From a virus: DNA of 55,129 nt. Where the stretch lies: positions 1 through 55,129 of IMG/VR virus record IMGVR_UViG_3300014911_000007. One strand, 5' to 3'. The notes beneath the pieces were generated by a model. It saw only the letters and a program-made list of their open reading frames with translations, was not told the origin of the DNA and made no database searches. Both the position numbers and the translations under genes were made by a program. Below, in pieces: positions 43,304 through 49,852 of the stretch (the first letter of the stretch is position 1; each line of letters begins with the position of its first letter).

Positions 43304-44921
43304 CACGCACCTCCTTGAGAATATCCCACACAATGCTTTGGGGCTCGTCAATGCCAATAATATCGCCTAGTATTTTGCGCTTCCTCTCGATAAGCGCAGC
43401 CATGTGCTCGTCGATTGTATTCTCCGCAACCAAATACCACGCTGTCACCGCGTTCTTCTGACCCATTCGATGTAGACGGCTCTCCATCTGCTCCTCTTTC
43501 GCGGGCGTCCACTCCCGCTCTACAAAGAGGATATCAGCGATAGTAATACCGTCCACTCCAAATAGGTCAATTCCTTCTCCTCCAGCAGATGTTGTAATGA
43601 GGATTCTAGGCGTTTCTTGGCTCTGAAACCTAGTGACCCTTTCATCTCGTGTCTTAGCATCGACACTACCTGTGATAGTTGTGACCTCATAGTCAAGCCT
43701 CCTTTCCAACTCCTCCACTGTCTCGTGGTGGTGGCAGTATACCACAAGTTTCTCGCCACCGCTCGCAAGGAAATCGTGAATCCATTCGACTGCTATTGGC
43801 ACCTTATTCTTACCAACCGCCCGACGTAGCAGGTTCAAGCGGTCCAATGCGTTGACGTAGAACCCCTTGTGGTTTGGGTCCATGTTCTTGATAGCTTCTC
43901 GGACCGACGCCGACAGCCTCCGATACTCTGTCATCTCAGGAATTCGAATCGGTATGTTAATCCTCGTAAGCTCTGGTAGCTGATCAAGCACTTGCTGCTT
44001 CAAGCGCCTAATCATATACGGCACTAGCCGCTCCGTAAGTTCCTCCCGGTTTGTCGCCCCGCGCCACTCATCCCGCTGACCACCACAATAGCGAATTCCA
44101 AACGGATAGAAATAAACCCACTCATTCGCATTTAGAAAGTGGAGCATATTCCATAGCTCCGCTGGTCGGCTTAGAAACGGCGTGCCACTCAGACCAAGAA
44201 GGTAAGGCGACTTGAAGGCTAACATCTGCGCAGCCTGTACGCGGAGCGTTTTGTTCTTTCGCCCCTTCAAGTAGTGGCACTCGTCAAAGATAGTGAGGTC
44301 GTAGCCCCACTCCATAAGTTCCAGCACGCGCCGCCGCATGATATCATAAGACATGATGTGTAAGCGACCATGCTCTAGCGGCGTCTTACTAGTCGAGATG
44401 ACCTGCGGCTCGAAGCGTGACCACCTCCGCACCTCTCGCTCCCACTTATAGATAACAGATGCCGGGGCGACTACCAGCACGGTGGTAATGTCGTTGTGCA
44501 GATCAGCCCATGTTAGCGAGACGACCGTTTTGCCGAGGCCCATAGCATCCCCAACTAGACACCGACCACCAGCCTCTTCGATATAACAGACCGCGGCTGT
44601 CTGGTAGGGCCTCAGCCGCGGAATAGAGATTTGGTCGGTTGGATCAAGGATTTCGCGCATAGCTTTCAAGCGATGGTATTTGTCTACAAGGTCATGTACC
44701 TCCTTCGTAGCGATCTCACACTTCGGCACAACCTTCATCGCGTACCAGGGAGTAGCAGGGACAGTCCAGTACCCTCCCTTCATATGAGCGTCGCGACAGA
44801 ACGCACACCTACAACGCTTTCTATGCCACTTGGATTCAGGAAGCGATTTGACCCAGGCAATTTTGGACCTGTCGAACTGAAATGTCAAGATGATACGATG
44901 TTTGTAGACACGAGCAATCAC
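43293..44921 (-). CDS. SNF2-type superfamily 2 helicase
   Basis: 542 residues, GTG start at 44921 with GGGAGG upstream. An N-terminal unit with a Cys/His cluster (RCRCAFCRDAH, 36-46) is followed by LRPYQ (103-107), Walker A GDAMGLGKT (124-132), DECH (213-216), LGLSGTPF and RLHRMGQKN. These are SNF2-family ATPase motifs. The N-terminal unit recalls HARP-type annealing helicases; a fork-remodelling role is possible. It is the first gene downstream of the consensus promoter at 44957-44985. Confidence 0.9.
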   Translation of the reverse strand: MIARVYKHRIILTFQFDRSKIAWVKSLPESKWHRKRCRCAFCRDAHMKGGYWTVPATPWYAMKVVPKCEIATKEVHDLVDKYHRLKAMREILDPTDQISIPRLRPYQTAAVCYIEEAGGRCLVGDAMGLGKTVVSLTWADLHNDITTVLVVAPASVIYKWEREVRRWSRFEPQVISTSKTPLEHGRLHIMSYDIMRRRVLELMEWGYDLTIFDECHYLKGRKNKTLRVQAAQMLAFKSPYLLGLSGTPFLSRPAELWNMLHFLNANEWVYFYPFGIRYCGGQRDEWRGATNREELTERLVPYMIRRLKQQVLDQLPELTRINIPIRIPEMTEYRRLSASVREAIKNMDPNHKGFYVNALDRLNLLRRAVGKNKVPIAVEWIHDFLASGGEKLVVYCHHHETVEELERRLDYEVTTITGSVDAKTRDERVTRFQSQETPRILITTSAGGEGIDLFGVDGITIADILFVEREWTPAKEEQMESRLHRMGQKNAVTAWYLVAENTIDEHMAALIERKRKILGDIIGIDEPQSIVWDILKEVRDGR

Positions 44922-44956
44922 AAGACCTCCCTTCGTGCAGAGGAGATTCCGATGCT

Positions 44957-44985
44957 ATTATACCCAAGGCAAATTGGCCTGTCAA
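44957..44985 (-). promoter_or_regulatory. Consensus leftward promoter of the replication block
   Basis: Read on the minus strand: TTGACA (44985-44980), a 17-base spacer and TATAAT (44962-44957). Both boxes are perfect. Transcription would start near 44950, about 29 bases before the helicase GTG. Confidence 0.88.
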
Positions 44986-45007
44986 GCGGAATCTCCAGGC
45001 AGTTGAT

Positions 45008-45023
45008 TGTGAATTTCTTCACA
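45008..45023. promoter_or_regulatory. CRP-like box 1
   Basis: TGTGA-ATTTCT-TCACA: a perfect match to the CRP/GlxR-type half-sites with a six-base centre. It lies about 23 bases upstream of the leftward -35 box. Confidence 0.6.
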
Positions 45024-45034
45024 GCCCGTATTGT

Positions 45035-45086
45035 TTAAGGATTTAAGTATTTAATTAATTAACCCTTAAGATTCATTAAATAGATA
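45035..45086. other. AT-rich core of the control region, possible replication origin
   Basis: TTAAGG (45035-45040) and CCTTAA (45064-45069) flank a run made almost only of A and T (TTTAATTAATTAA). It lies between the divergent gene blocks, next to inverted repeats. This is the pattern of a DNA-unwinding element, but no iterons or DnaA boxes were established. Confidence 0.35.
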
Positions 45087-45091
45087 CAGGT

Positions 45092-45107
45092 TGTGACTAA
45101 TTTCACA
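45092..45107. promoter_or_regulatory. CRP-like box 2
   Basis: TGTGA-CTAATT-TCACA, extended by T and A to TTGTGA...TCACAA. It is 84 bases from box 1, about eight helical turns, so both face the same side of the DNA. Confidence 0.6.
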
Positions 45108-45117
45108 AACTCCTAAG

Positions 45118-45130
45118 AGTAAGGCTTACT
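45118..45130. repeat. Palindrome AGTAA-GGC-TTACT, copy 5
   Basis: A perfect copy whose last base is the first base of the -35 box of the rightward promoter at 45130. This position is the best evidence that the repeat is an operator. Confidence 0.75.
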
Positions 45131-45158
45131 TGCCTTGCCTGCTAATCCGTGCTATAAT
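45130..45158 (+). promoter_or_regulatory. Rightward promoter of the HNH gene
   Basis: TTGCCT (45130-45135), a 17-base spacer and a perfect TATAAT (45153-45158) preceded by TGC (extended -10). The start would be near 45165, two bases before the ATG at 45167, giving a nearly leaderless message. Confidence 0.68.
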
Positions 45159-45166
45159 TCGATTTG

Positions 45167-45379
45167 ATGGTAACGAACTCGGCCTACTACCCACTTGGCA
45201 TGTGTCAACGATGCAGGTGTAAGCCTGCTGTAGTTCGTCATCATATTGTCCCTCGTGGAATGGGCGGCTCCGATGATCCGGACAACCTCATCCCGCTCTG
45301 CCTTGAGTGTCATGAATGGGTACACGCCCACGGCCCTCAAAGGCTTGTAGATTACCTTCGTTCCCTCCTTGACAGCTAG
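45167..45379 (+). CDS. HNH endonuclease, small
   Basis: 70 residues from ATG 45167 (a TTG precedes it in frame). Motifs: two Cys near residues 12-15, then HHIVPRGMGG (the HH and metal-binding loop), DNLIPLCLECHEWVH (Asn, CxxC, His). This is a full HNH core with a zinc site. It may cut DNA for packaging, recombination or homing. It is the only plus-strand gene in the right half and has its own promoter; a structured RNA region follows it. Confidence 0.85.
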   Translation: MVTNSAYYPLGMCQRCRCKPAVVRHHIVPRGMGGSDDPDNLIPLCLECHEWVHAHGPQRLVDYLRSLLDS

Positions 45380-45397
45380 ACACCAGTATAGTAAACT
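45369..45397 (+). promoter_or_regulatory. Possible promoter of the structured RNA
   Basis: TTGACA (45369-45374), a 17-base spacer and TAAACT (45392-45397). The -35 is perfect and the -10 matches at four of six. It overlaps the HNH stop codon. Transcription would start near 45404. Confidence 0.45.
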
Positions 45398-45403
45398 CTG
45401 AGT

Positions 45404-45605
45404 GCGTCTATCCGCGGGCACCCCGTGCTTCCTAGCTCGTCTCGCCAGCGGGCTTCACTGCGATAGAAAGCGGGTCGCTCCCGCTTTCGAGGGTGGCACC
45501 CGGTGCAGTGACGAGATAGAACGAGGTCAGGAGGGGTGTCCCCTGGTGGACCGAGGCGTCAGCGTGCAAGTTATTTAGTTTGGCCCGCGCGCCTCGGTCC
45601 ATCTT
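45404..45605 (+). ncRNA. Candidate structured non-coding RNA
   Basis: No convincing reading frame occupies this stretch, but pairing is extensive: hairpin GAAAGCGGG/CCCGCTTTC (45466-45488, 5-base loop); a small hairpin GGGT/ACCC (45491-45501); both enclosed by TCACTGC (45455-45461) with GCAGTGA (45505-45511), continued by CTCG with CGAG; a hairpin AGGGG/CCCCT near 45532-45544; and a long terminal stem TGGACCGAGGCG (45547-45558) with CGCCTCGGTCCA (45590-45601). The strand is inferred from the promoter at 45369 and the neighbouring HNH gene; pairing alone is symmetrical. The last stem lacks a clear T run. I recognise no known RNA family. Confidence 0.55.
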
Positions 45606-45611
45606 GGTTTA

Positions 45612-45899
45612 CTAGTCTACGACGGTGAAGCCTGCGTTGTTTAGTGCCTTCTCGTGGTCCATCCCGCCCCGAAATGAGCCTTCCAGTTCGAGCCAATCAA
45701 GGACGTTTCCATCCTTGTCGCACGGGAAGATATAGGTTTCGGGCAGGCCGGTGTCGGGGGCGAACGAAATAGCGGACACGGCGACAAACTTTGTCTCGCC
45801 CTTCTCCGTCCATCCGTACTCAACTGGCTCTGACAACTCGTAGAGTTTGGCGCGGCCCCTCCATCCTTCCAGCTTCTTAATAAAGCGTGCAGTCTTCAT
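45612..45899 (-). CDS. Hypothetical protein, last gene of the right-arm block
   Basis: 95 residues, AAGGAGG before ATG 45899. A mixed beta protein with several Trp and Gly residues; no motif recognised. It ends just before the structured RNA region, facing it. Confidence 0.75.
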   Translation of the reverse strand: MKTARFIKKLEGWRGRAKLYELSEPVEYGWTEKGETKFVAVSAISFAPDTGLPETYIFPCDKDGNVLDWLELEGSFRGGMDHEKALNNAGFTVVD

Positions 45900-45927
45900 G
45901 TTACACCTCCTTTGTTTATATGCGCCC

Positions 45928-46269
45928 TTACCACCAGCCTATGAGCGAAGCTCCCACGTCTGCATAGCCCTTGAACATACGGACTAGATCGTCCCATTCC
46001 TTCATGCTCAGGATGTTATGCCTCTCTAGCCACTCCTCCGTGGGTTCGTAGGCTGCCAAGGCGTCAGCGATCCGCTTTACGTCTTCCGGCTTCATCTGCT
46101 CCTGGTACAGCGACACCCCAGACACCTCCTCAATGGCACAATTGTAGACCTTCCCTCTGAAGCTGCCTTCTCCGTGGCCTGAGAACATACCACCGCATAG
46201 CTGCAATGGCGGGTCAAATGTTGGCTTCTTTGTGTCCTCAGGTACTTCCCAAAAGCTATCTAATCCCAT
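45928..46269 (-). CDS. Hypothetical protein (MGLDSFWE type)
   Basis: 113 residues, AAGGAGG before ATG 46269. It starts MGLDSFWE, which I associate with small phage proteins of unknown function, has a CGGMFSGHG segment and a helical C-terminus. Role unknown. Confidence 0.75.
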   Translation of the reverse strand: MGLDSFWEVPEDTKKPTFDPPLQLCGGMFSGHGEGSFRGKVYNCAIEEVSGVSLYQEQMKPEDVKRIADALAAYEPTEEWLERHNILSMKEWDDLVRMFKGYADVGASLIGWW

Positions 46270-46271
46270 CG

Positions 46272-46481
46272 TTAGCCTCCTTTCGTGGTTAGGTTATCAT
46301 AGCCGACGAGTTCCCACACATCTACCCACTCAGCTTTGCAGTCGTGGCACACTACGTCGGCGTATCCCGTAGCACCATCGGCCTCAATGTAGCCCGAGGC
46401 AATGTTGTCGCTGCCGCAGGCCGGACAGCGGTATCCTCCCTCAGCAACGTATTGTTTGCTAAGAAGTTTCGGTGTACTCAT
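46272..46481 (-). CDS. Zinc-ribbon protein
   Basis: 69 residues, AAGGAGG before ATG 46481. CPAC (near residues 19-22) and CHDC (near 45-48) form a standard zinc ribbon between short strands. May bind nucleic acid or a host protein. Confidence 0.75.
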   Translation of the reverse strand: MSTPKLLSKQYVAEGGYRCPACGSDNIASGYIEADGATGYADVVCHDCKAEWVDVWELVGYDNLTTKGG

Positions 46482-46503
46482 CTTTGCCTCCTTTTTGATG
46501 CTC

Positions 46504-46532
46504 TTGACATAATTTAGGTTTTGTGGTATATA
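46504..46532 (+). promoter_or_regulatory. Plus-strand promoter opposing the right-arm genes
   Basis: TTGACA (46504-46509), a 17-base spacer and TATATA (46527-46532) preceded by TGG. It shares TTGACATAAT and TGG-TAT with the promoters at 332 and 16381. It points against all surrounding genes. Confidence 0.62.
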
Positions 46533-46729
46533 GTAAGTGTCTCCTCTCCTCCCTTCGTTCGCTCCGTGGCGGTATCCCCACCCTCACGGAGCGTCTTCTT
46601 AAGGGCATTGTATCGTCGCGCCCACTTGCACCGGTTGCATTCGCAGCCGCTCCATGAGTGGTCGATGATGAACGAGTACGCCTCGTCCAGTAGCTCGACG
46701 GCGATCTTTAGCAGGTAACGTTCGACCAT
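46514..46729 (-). CDS. Small Cys-containing hypothetical protein
   Basis: 71 residues, AAGGAG before ATG 46729. A helical N-terminus is followed by CECNRC (near residues 29-34), a possible half zinc site with His24. The C-terminus overlaps the candidate antisense RNA. Function unknown. Confidence 0.72.
   Translation of the reverse strand: MVERYLLKIAVELLDEAYSFIIDHSWSGCECNRCKWARRYNALKKTLREGGDTATERTKGGEETLTIYHKT
46539..46600 (+). ncRNA. Possible short antisense RNA
   Basis: From the predicted start of the promoter at 46504, a strong hairpin follows: CGCTCCGTG (46560-46568), a 16-base loop and CACGGAGCG (46585-46593), then TCTTCTT. This reads as a terminator, defining an RNA of about 60 bases complementary to the end of the gene at 46514-46729. 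The hairpin also lies in coding sequence, so chance is possible. Confidence 0.4.
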
Positions 46730-46748
46730 TCTACGCTCCTTTTCCGGC

Positions 46749-46934
46749 TCACTTGTTTAGCCACGCTGCGAACAGGTGGTAGGCAGCACGAAAGTTCAGT
46801 AATGCTAGGGCAATCTCCAAAATCCCCATAGTAATGGGGAGGATGCCGTCGGGCGTTTTGAGCCAGCATATGCCGACGGCTGCGAGTGCGCCTCCTACAA
46901 CTAGGAAGAGTATGGCAAACAGTAAGTTAATCAT
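46749..46934 (-). CDS. Small two-helix membrane protein
   Basis: 61 residues, AAGGAGG before ATG 46934. Hydrophobic segments at about 3-25 and 33-50 with a short polar turn between them predict two membrane spans. Could alter the host membrane, for example in superinfection exclusion; this is only a guess. Confidence 0.72.
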   Translation of the reverse strand: MINLLFAILFLVVGGALAAVGICWLKTPDGILPITMGILEIALALLNFRAAYHLFAAWLNK

Positions 46935-47233
46935 TGTTTTCCTCCTTCCTCGACAGTCCTGTCAATGATAGCTTCTTCGATGTTGTCATATTTGTCTAGG
47001 TCGATTAGCCCTTTACCCAGTGCCCAGGCAAGGGCGACGCTAGTTTTGGCGACTTCCCGAGCGAGGAACAAGTCACTAGAAGCGCCTAGTAGAGCGACGA
47101 TGCGATTCAGCACCACACGCTCTGCAAGTGGGATGGAGGTGTTGGATGCCTTCATCTCCTTGACCATCTTGTTGCACTCTTCCACAACCGCGTCGATGTT
47201 TTCTATTCCAATAGCCTCGTCGTATGTAATCAT
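46931..47233 (-). CDS. Paralogue A of a three-member family
   Basis: 100 residues from ATG 47233 (AAGGAGG upstream). Starts MITYDEAI and ends with ALGKGLIDLDKYDNIEE. Both ends align with the proteins at 47933-48271 and 48668-49006, with a helical middle that differs. Function unknown; the family seems local to this phage. Confidence 0.75.
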   Translation of the reverse strand: MITYDEAIGIENIDAVVEECNKMVKEMKASNTSIPLAERVVLNRIVALLGASSDLFLAREVAKTSVALAWALGKGLIDLDKYDNIEEAIIDRTVEEGGKQ

Positions 47234-47619
47234 GATTCTTTCCTCCTTTCCAAGAGTAGTCTCAATAGCCACTTTTCGATCTCCGCCTGCATTTCGACCA
47301 CCGTCTTTCCGCGGATTAGAAGATATGGGATGCCATGCTTCTCGCAGTACTCGCGCTTGCGACGGATGGTGCGCTTGTATTTGCTGCCGGGGTGCATGTT
47401 AGGCAGGTCGATAAATACAAGCTCGCCATCTACGTCTGCGGCTATGTTAATCCAGCCGTACCAGTCCCCATCGCTGATTTCGTACTCCAGGCCGACGATT
47501 TTCAGGCGGCTTTTCATGACCGCTTGGATTAGCCGCCACTCCATCTGCGATGGGTGCTCGCGCTTGTAATCGTGAATCATGCGCGCCCGTTTGTAACCTG
47601 CTTCACGAAATTTATTCAT
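47230..47619 (-). CDS. Vsr/DUF559-like protein with altered core
   Basis: 129 residues. A helix with MEWRLIQAVM (Glu), ADVDGELVFIDLPN (strand with Asp) and RRKREYCEKHGIPYLLI reproduce the order of DUF559/Vsr nucleases. The place normally taken by the catalytic Glu in VxxExDG is Asp in FIDLPN. The SD GGAGGG is unusually far (about 14 bases) from the ATG. It may be an inactive or redesigned nuclease. Confidence 0.62.
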   Translation of the reverse strand: MNKFREAGYKRARMIHDYKREHPSQMEWRLIQAVMKSRLKIVGLEYEISDGDWYGWINIAADVDGELVFIDLPNMHPGSKYKRTIRRKREYCEKHGIPYLLIRGKTVVEMQAEIEKWLLRLLLERRKES

Positions 47620-47623
47620 TGCT

Positions 47624-47920
47624 TTATTGTTCCCTCCTTTTTGCGGAAAAGAACCCCGGTCTTAGCTCGTCAATAGCTAAGATTAGAAGTTCGGCAAGGC
47701 GGCTCAGGCTGAGTACGGCGTCGACGTATCCTGTGCCATCGCACTTTTTGCACTTTCGGCGGTTGTCTGTCAATTTGTCCGGCGGGTGGGCGCAGCCGTG
47801 TGTTGGCGTAGGGTCGTTCAAGCAATAGCCGCAGGCGTCGCAGTACCATCCACCGATGAAACCGGTACCGCGACAGTTAGAACACGGGACCCTGGCTTTA
47901 ATTTGGTATTCTCTGTCCAT
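47624..47920 (-). CDS. DnaJ-type zinc-finger protein
   Basis: 98 residues, AAGGAG before ATG 47920. CSNCRGTG (near 13-20) and CKKCDGTG (near 57-64) are two CxxCxGxG repeats as in the DnaJ zinc domain, with CDACGYC and CAH between. No J domain. The C-terminal part is a hydrophobic helix. Confidence 0.75.
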   Translation of the reverse strand: MDREYQIKARVPCSNCRGTGFIGGWYCDACGYCLNDPTPTHGCAHPPDKLTDNRRKCKKCDGTGYVDAVLSLSRLAELLILAIDELRPGFFSAKRREQ

Positions 47921-47932
47921 TTGACTCTCCTT

Positions 47933-48271
47933 TCAGTCTTCGGCGACCCATTCGGGTACGTTGTCAAACTCATCTAGCGGCAGAAGTCCGCGACCAAGCG
48001 CCACGAGAAGGTGCGTAAGCTGCTCGATGGTCGAGTCGGTCTGATATACTAGCAAGCTGCGAGTAAGCGGGTCCTTCTCGTTAGCGATTAACATCATCAT
48101 AGATATTATCGCTACGTGGCATCGGTTGATGACGACCGCCTCCGGTGTCGTGTTGGTTAGGTCCTCCATTGGCATATCTTTTATATGGTCGGCTGCGGCG
48201 GTCGCCATGTCCGCTAGTACTTTCCAAAGCTGCGGGTCGAGTGGGTTGATGGCCTCGTGTTTGGTAATCAT
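47933..48271 (-). CDS. Paralogue B of a three-member family
   Basis: 112 residues, AAGGAGG before ATG 48271. Starts MITKHEAINPLDPQLWKVL and ends LGRGLLPLDEFDNVPEW. Clearly related to the protein at 48668-49006 and more distantly to 46931-47233. Helical, function unknown. Confidence 0.77.
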   Translation of the reverse strand: MITKHEAINPLDPQLWKVLADMATAAADHIKDMPMEDLTNTTPEAVVINRCHVAIISMMMLIANEKDPLTRSLLVYQTDSTIEQLTHLLVALGRGLLPLDEFDNVPEWVAED

Positions 48272-48621
48272 TGTGCGCCTCCTTTCTTGGGTCTACCCCA
48301 TATATTGAAGATGACCTCTAGAACGAGTCGACCATCCTTATTAAAGGCGATATCTTTGACAACCCAACCTGGGTTCCAAATGGCGATGTCCTTCATAGGA
48401 TCGCCCGTTGGCTTACGGGCACGGATGTATTGCTGTCGCTCGTCTACTAGGTGGCCGTCCTTCCACATGCGCTTTTTGATGAGGTCGTAGCCTTGCGCGT
48501 TCAGCGTCTTTTTGATGTGGTAAAGGATGCGGCTCTCACCGTAGATGCGAGGCTCACCGTCCTCTAATTCTACAATACAACGCCCAATGTCTTCGTATAC
48601 ACGCTCAATGGTTACGTTCAT
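48268..48621 (-). CDS. Hypothetical protein
   Basis: 117 residues, GGGAGG before ATG 48621. A mixed alpha/beta protein; the middle has YIRARKPTGDPMKD and the end is beta-rich with a basic tail. It overlaps paralogue B by four bases. Function unknown. Confidence 0.74.
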   Translation of the reverse strand: MNVTIERVYEDIGRCIVELEDGEPRIYGESRILYHIKKTLNAQGYDLIKKRMWKDGHLVDERQQYIRARKPTGDPMKDIAIWNPGWVVKDIAFNKDGRLVLEVIFNIWGRPKKGGAQ

Positions 48622-48667
48622 GTTAGCCTCCCTTCAAATACCACGTGACCAGCGGCCAGAGTACGTG

Positions 48668-49006
48668 CTAATCCTCCTTGTCGATCCACTCTGGAACGTT
48701 ATCGAAGTCCTCTAACGGCAGAAGTCCTCGGCCTAGCATAAATGCCATGTCGACTATGACTTCTGTAACGAACCGAAGCTCGTTTAGTAGTCTAAGCTGA
48801 ATGAACCCTTGGGCGGCGGCTGTTGCAAGGGCGTAAGACCCCATAGCTGCTGAAAGTCGGGTCATTATGACGCGCTCGGCCAAGGTCATTTCCCTCTCTT
48901 CCTGCGGAAGATTCTTCGCTGCTTCCTGGGCTATATCTCTCATTTCTACAAGAGTGGTCCAGACCTTCGGGTCTCTTGGGTCGATAGTCTCATCGTAGGT
49001 AATCAT
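48668..49006 (-). CDS. Paralogue C of a three-member family
   Basis: 112 residues, AAGGAG before ATG 49006. Starts MITYDETIDPRDPKVWTTL and ends LGRGLLPLEDFDNVPEW. The conserved ends and variable middle match the other two members. Tandem duplication of an unknown phage protein. Confidence 0.77.
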   Translation of the reverse strand: MITYDETIDPRDPKVWTTLVEMRDIAQEAAKNLPQEEREMTLAERVIMTRLSAAMGSYALATAAAQGFIQLRLLNELRFVTEVIVDMAFMLGRGLLPLEDFDNVPEWIDKED

Positions 49007-49197
49007 CGTCCTTCTCCTTTCTTGTTTGCGGGCTTTGGCGTGAATAATAGGCAGCTATTCGCTTCGTTATTCTCGACAATACGAGAAATGTCCTCCGAGA
49101 TGAGCCACGCCCACGGCGGGAGTGGAACATTACAAATGCCCCACGTCTTGCCACCTTCTACGAAGTACTTACAATTGCTACATGATTTCTTGCCCAC
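49003..49197 (-). CDS. Small Cys-rich protein
   Basis: 64 residues from GTG 49197 (AGGAGG upstream). SCSNCKYF near the start, then WGICNVPLPPWAWL and a late SCLLF give four Cys able to bind a metal. Function unknown. Confidence 0.74.
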   Translation of the reverse strand: MGKKSCSNCKYFVEGGKTWGICNVPLPPWAWLISEDISRIVENNEANSCLLFTPKPANKKGEGR

Positions 49198-49220
49198 TGT
49201 TCGCCTCCTCTCTATACTTT

Positions 49221-49231
49221 GCGGGGGCTTA
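49221..49231 (-). repeat. Intergenic motif TAAGCCCCCGC, copy 1
   Basis: Lies 14 bases after the TAA stop of the gene at 49246-49839 and before the SD site of the next gene. Confidence 0.55.
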
Positions 49232-49245
49232 CGCTTTGTCTCCCC

Positions 49246-49839
49246 TTAAGCTAGGCCGCGCTCGACTATGGTGTTGAATGCGGCTTTGGCTTCTTCTTCC
49301 ATACGGTCAATATCGAAGTATCCCCAGCGGCTTTCAATTACCTCGTCGTGGGTGTAGCCTAGGTTGCAGGTTTTTCGTTGCAGGATTGCCCAGCCGTACA
49401 CCTCACCGCGCAGGTATTTGTCGTACTCTTTCACCTCTGCGATGATGCTTTTGCGGATGTCCTGCGGGTCTCTATTTTCAATACCGAGTAGGTCTAGCTG
49501 TTCTTGGGTGGTGAATACGAAACCGACCTGGCCCCAGTCCCAGCCTTGGGGGTCTACACTGGAAAACCCGCGGTCTGCGCGGAGCCAAAGCTGTGAATGG
49601 TCAAGCAGGTAGAGGGGCATGATTTCAATACCTCCAAGCTCGTCCTTGATGTACTCGTAGACTTCATCCCAGGATGAGAATCTTTCGGTGTCGATCTGTT
49701 CGTCTCCCAGGGCATAGCGTTTGTGGGCACAAAGCATGATGCTCAGATTGTCCCACAGTCGCGGGTTGGGTGGTTGCTGGTCGTAGTGGTATTCAAGGAT
49801 GTATTCCCCGTGTTCTATTCGCTCGAAGCAGGTGCCCAT
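49246..49839 (-). CDS. Hypothetical protein (WDNL-type)
   Basis: 197 residues, AAGGAGG before ATG 49839. NPRLWDNLSIMLCAHKRYALGD near residues 25-46 and a DWGQVGFVFTT block near 102-112, then a YGWAI strand, form a pattern I recall from a widespread phage family without known role. Mixed alpha/beta. Confidence 0.75.
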   Translation of the reverse strand: MGTCFERIEHGEYILEYHYDQQPPNPRLWDNLSIMLCAHKRYALGDEQIDTERFSSWDEVYEYIKDELGGIEIMPLYLLDHSQLWLRADRGFSSVDPQGWDWGQVGFVFTTQEQLDLLGIENRDPQDIRKSIIAEVKEYDKYLRGEVYGWAILQRKTCNLGYTHDEVIESRWGYFDIDRMEEEAKAAFNTIVERGLA

Positions 49840-49852
49840 CGGATGCCTCCTT

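Noticed and set aside
45152-45421. Minus-strand frame of 89 codons over the HNH gene
   Set aside because: It is a shadow of the HNH gene with no SD site and no recognisable sequence.
45167-45605. HNH gene plus structured RNA as an IscB/HEARO (omega RNA) system
   Set aside because: The protein has only 70 residues with no RuvC or bridge helix, and the RNA lies downstream of the gene, not upstream.
45404-45605. tRNA, tmRNA or RNase P RNA
   Set aside because: No T-loop, anticodon arm or conserved core sequences were seen.
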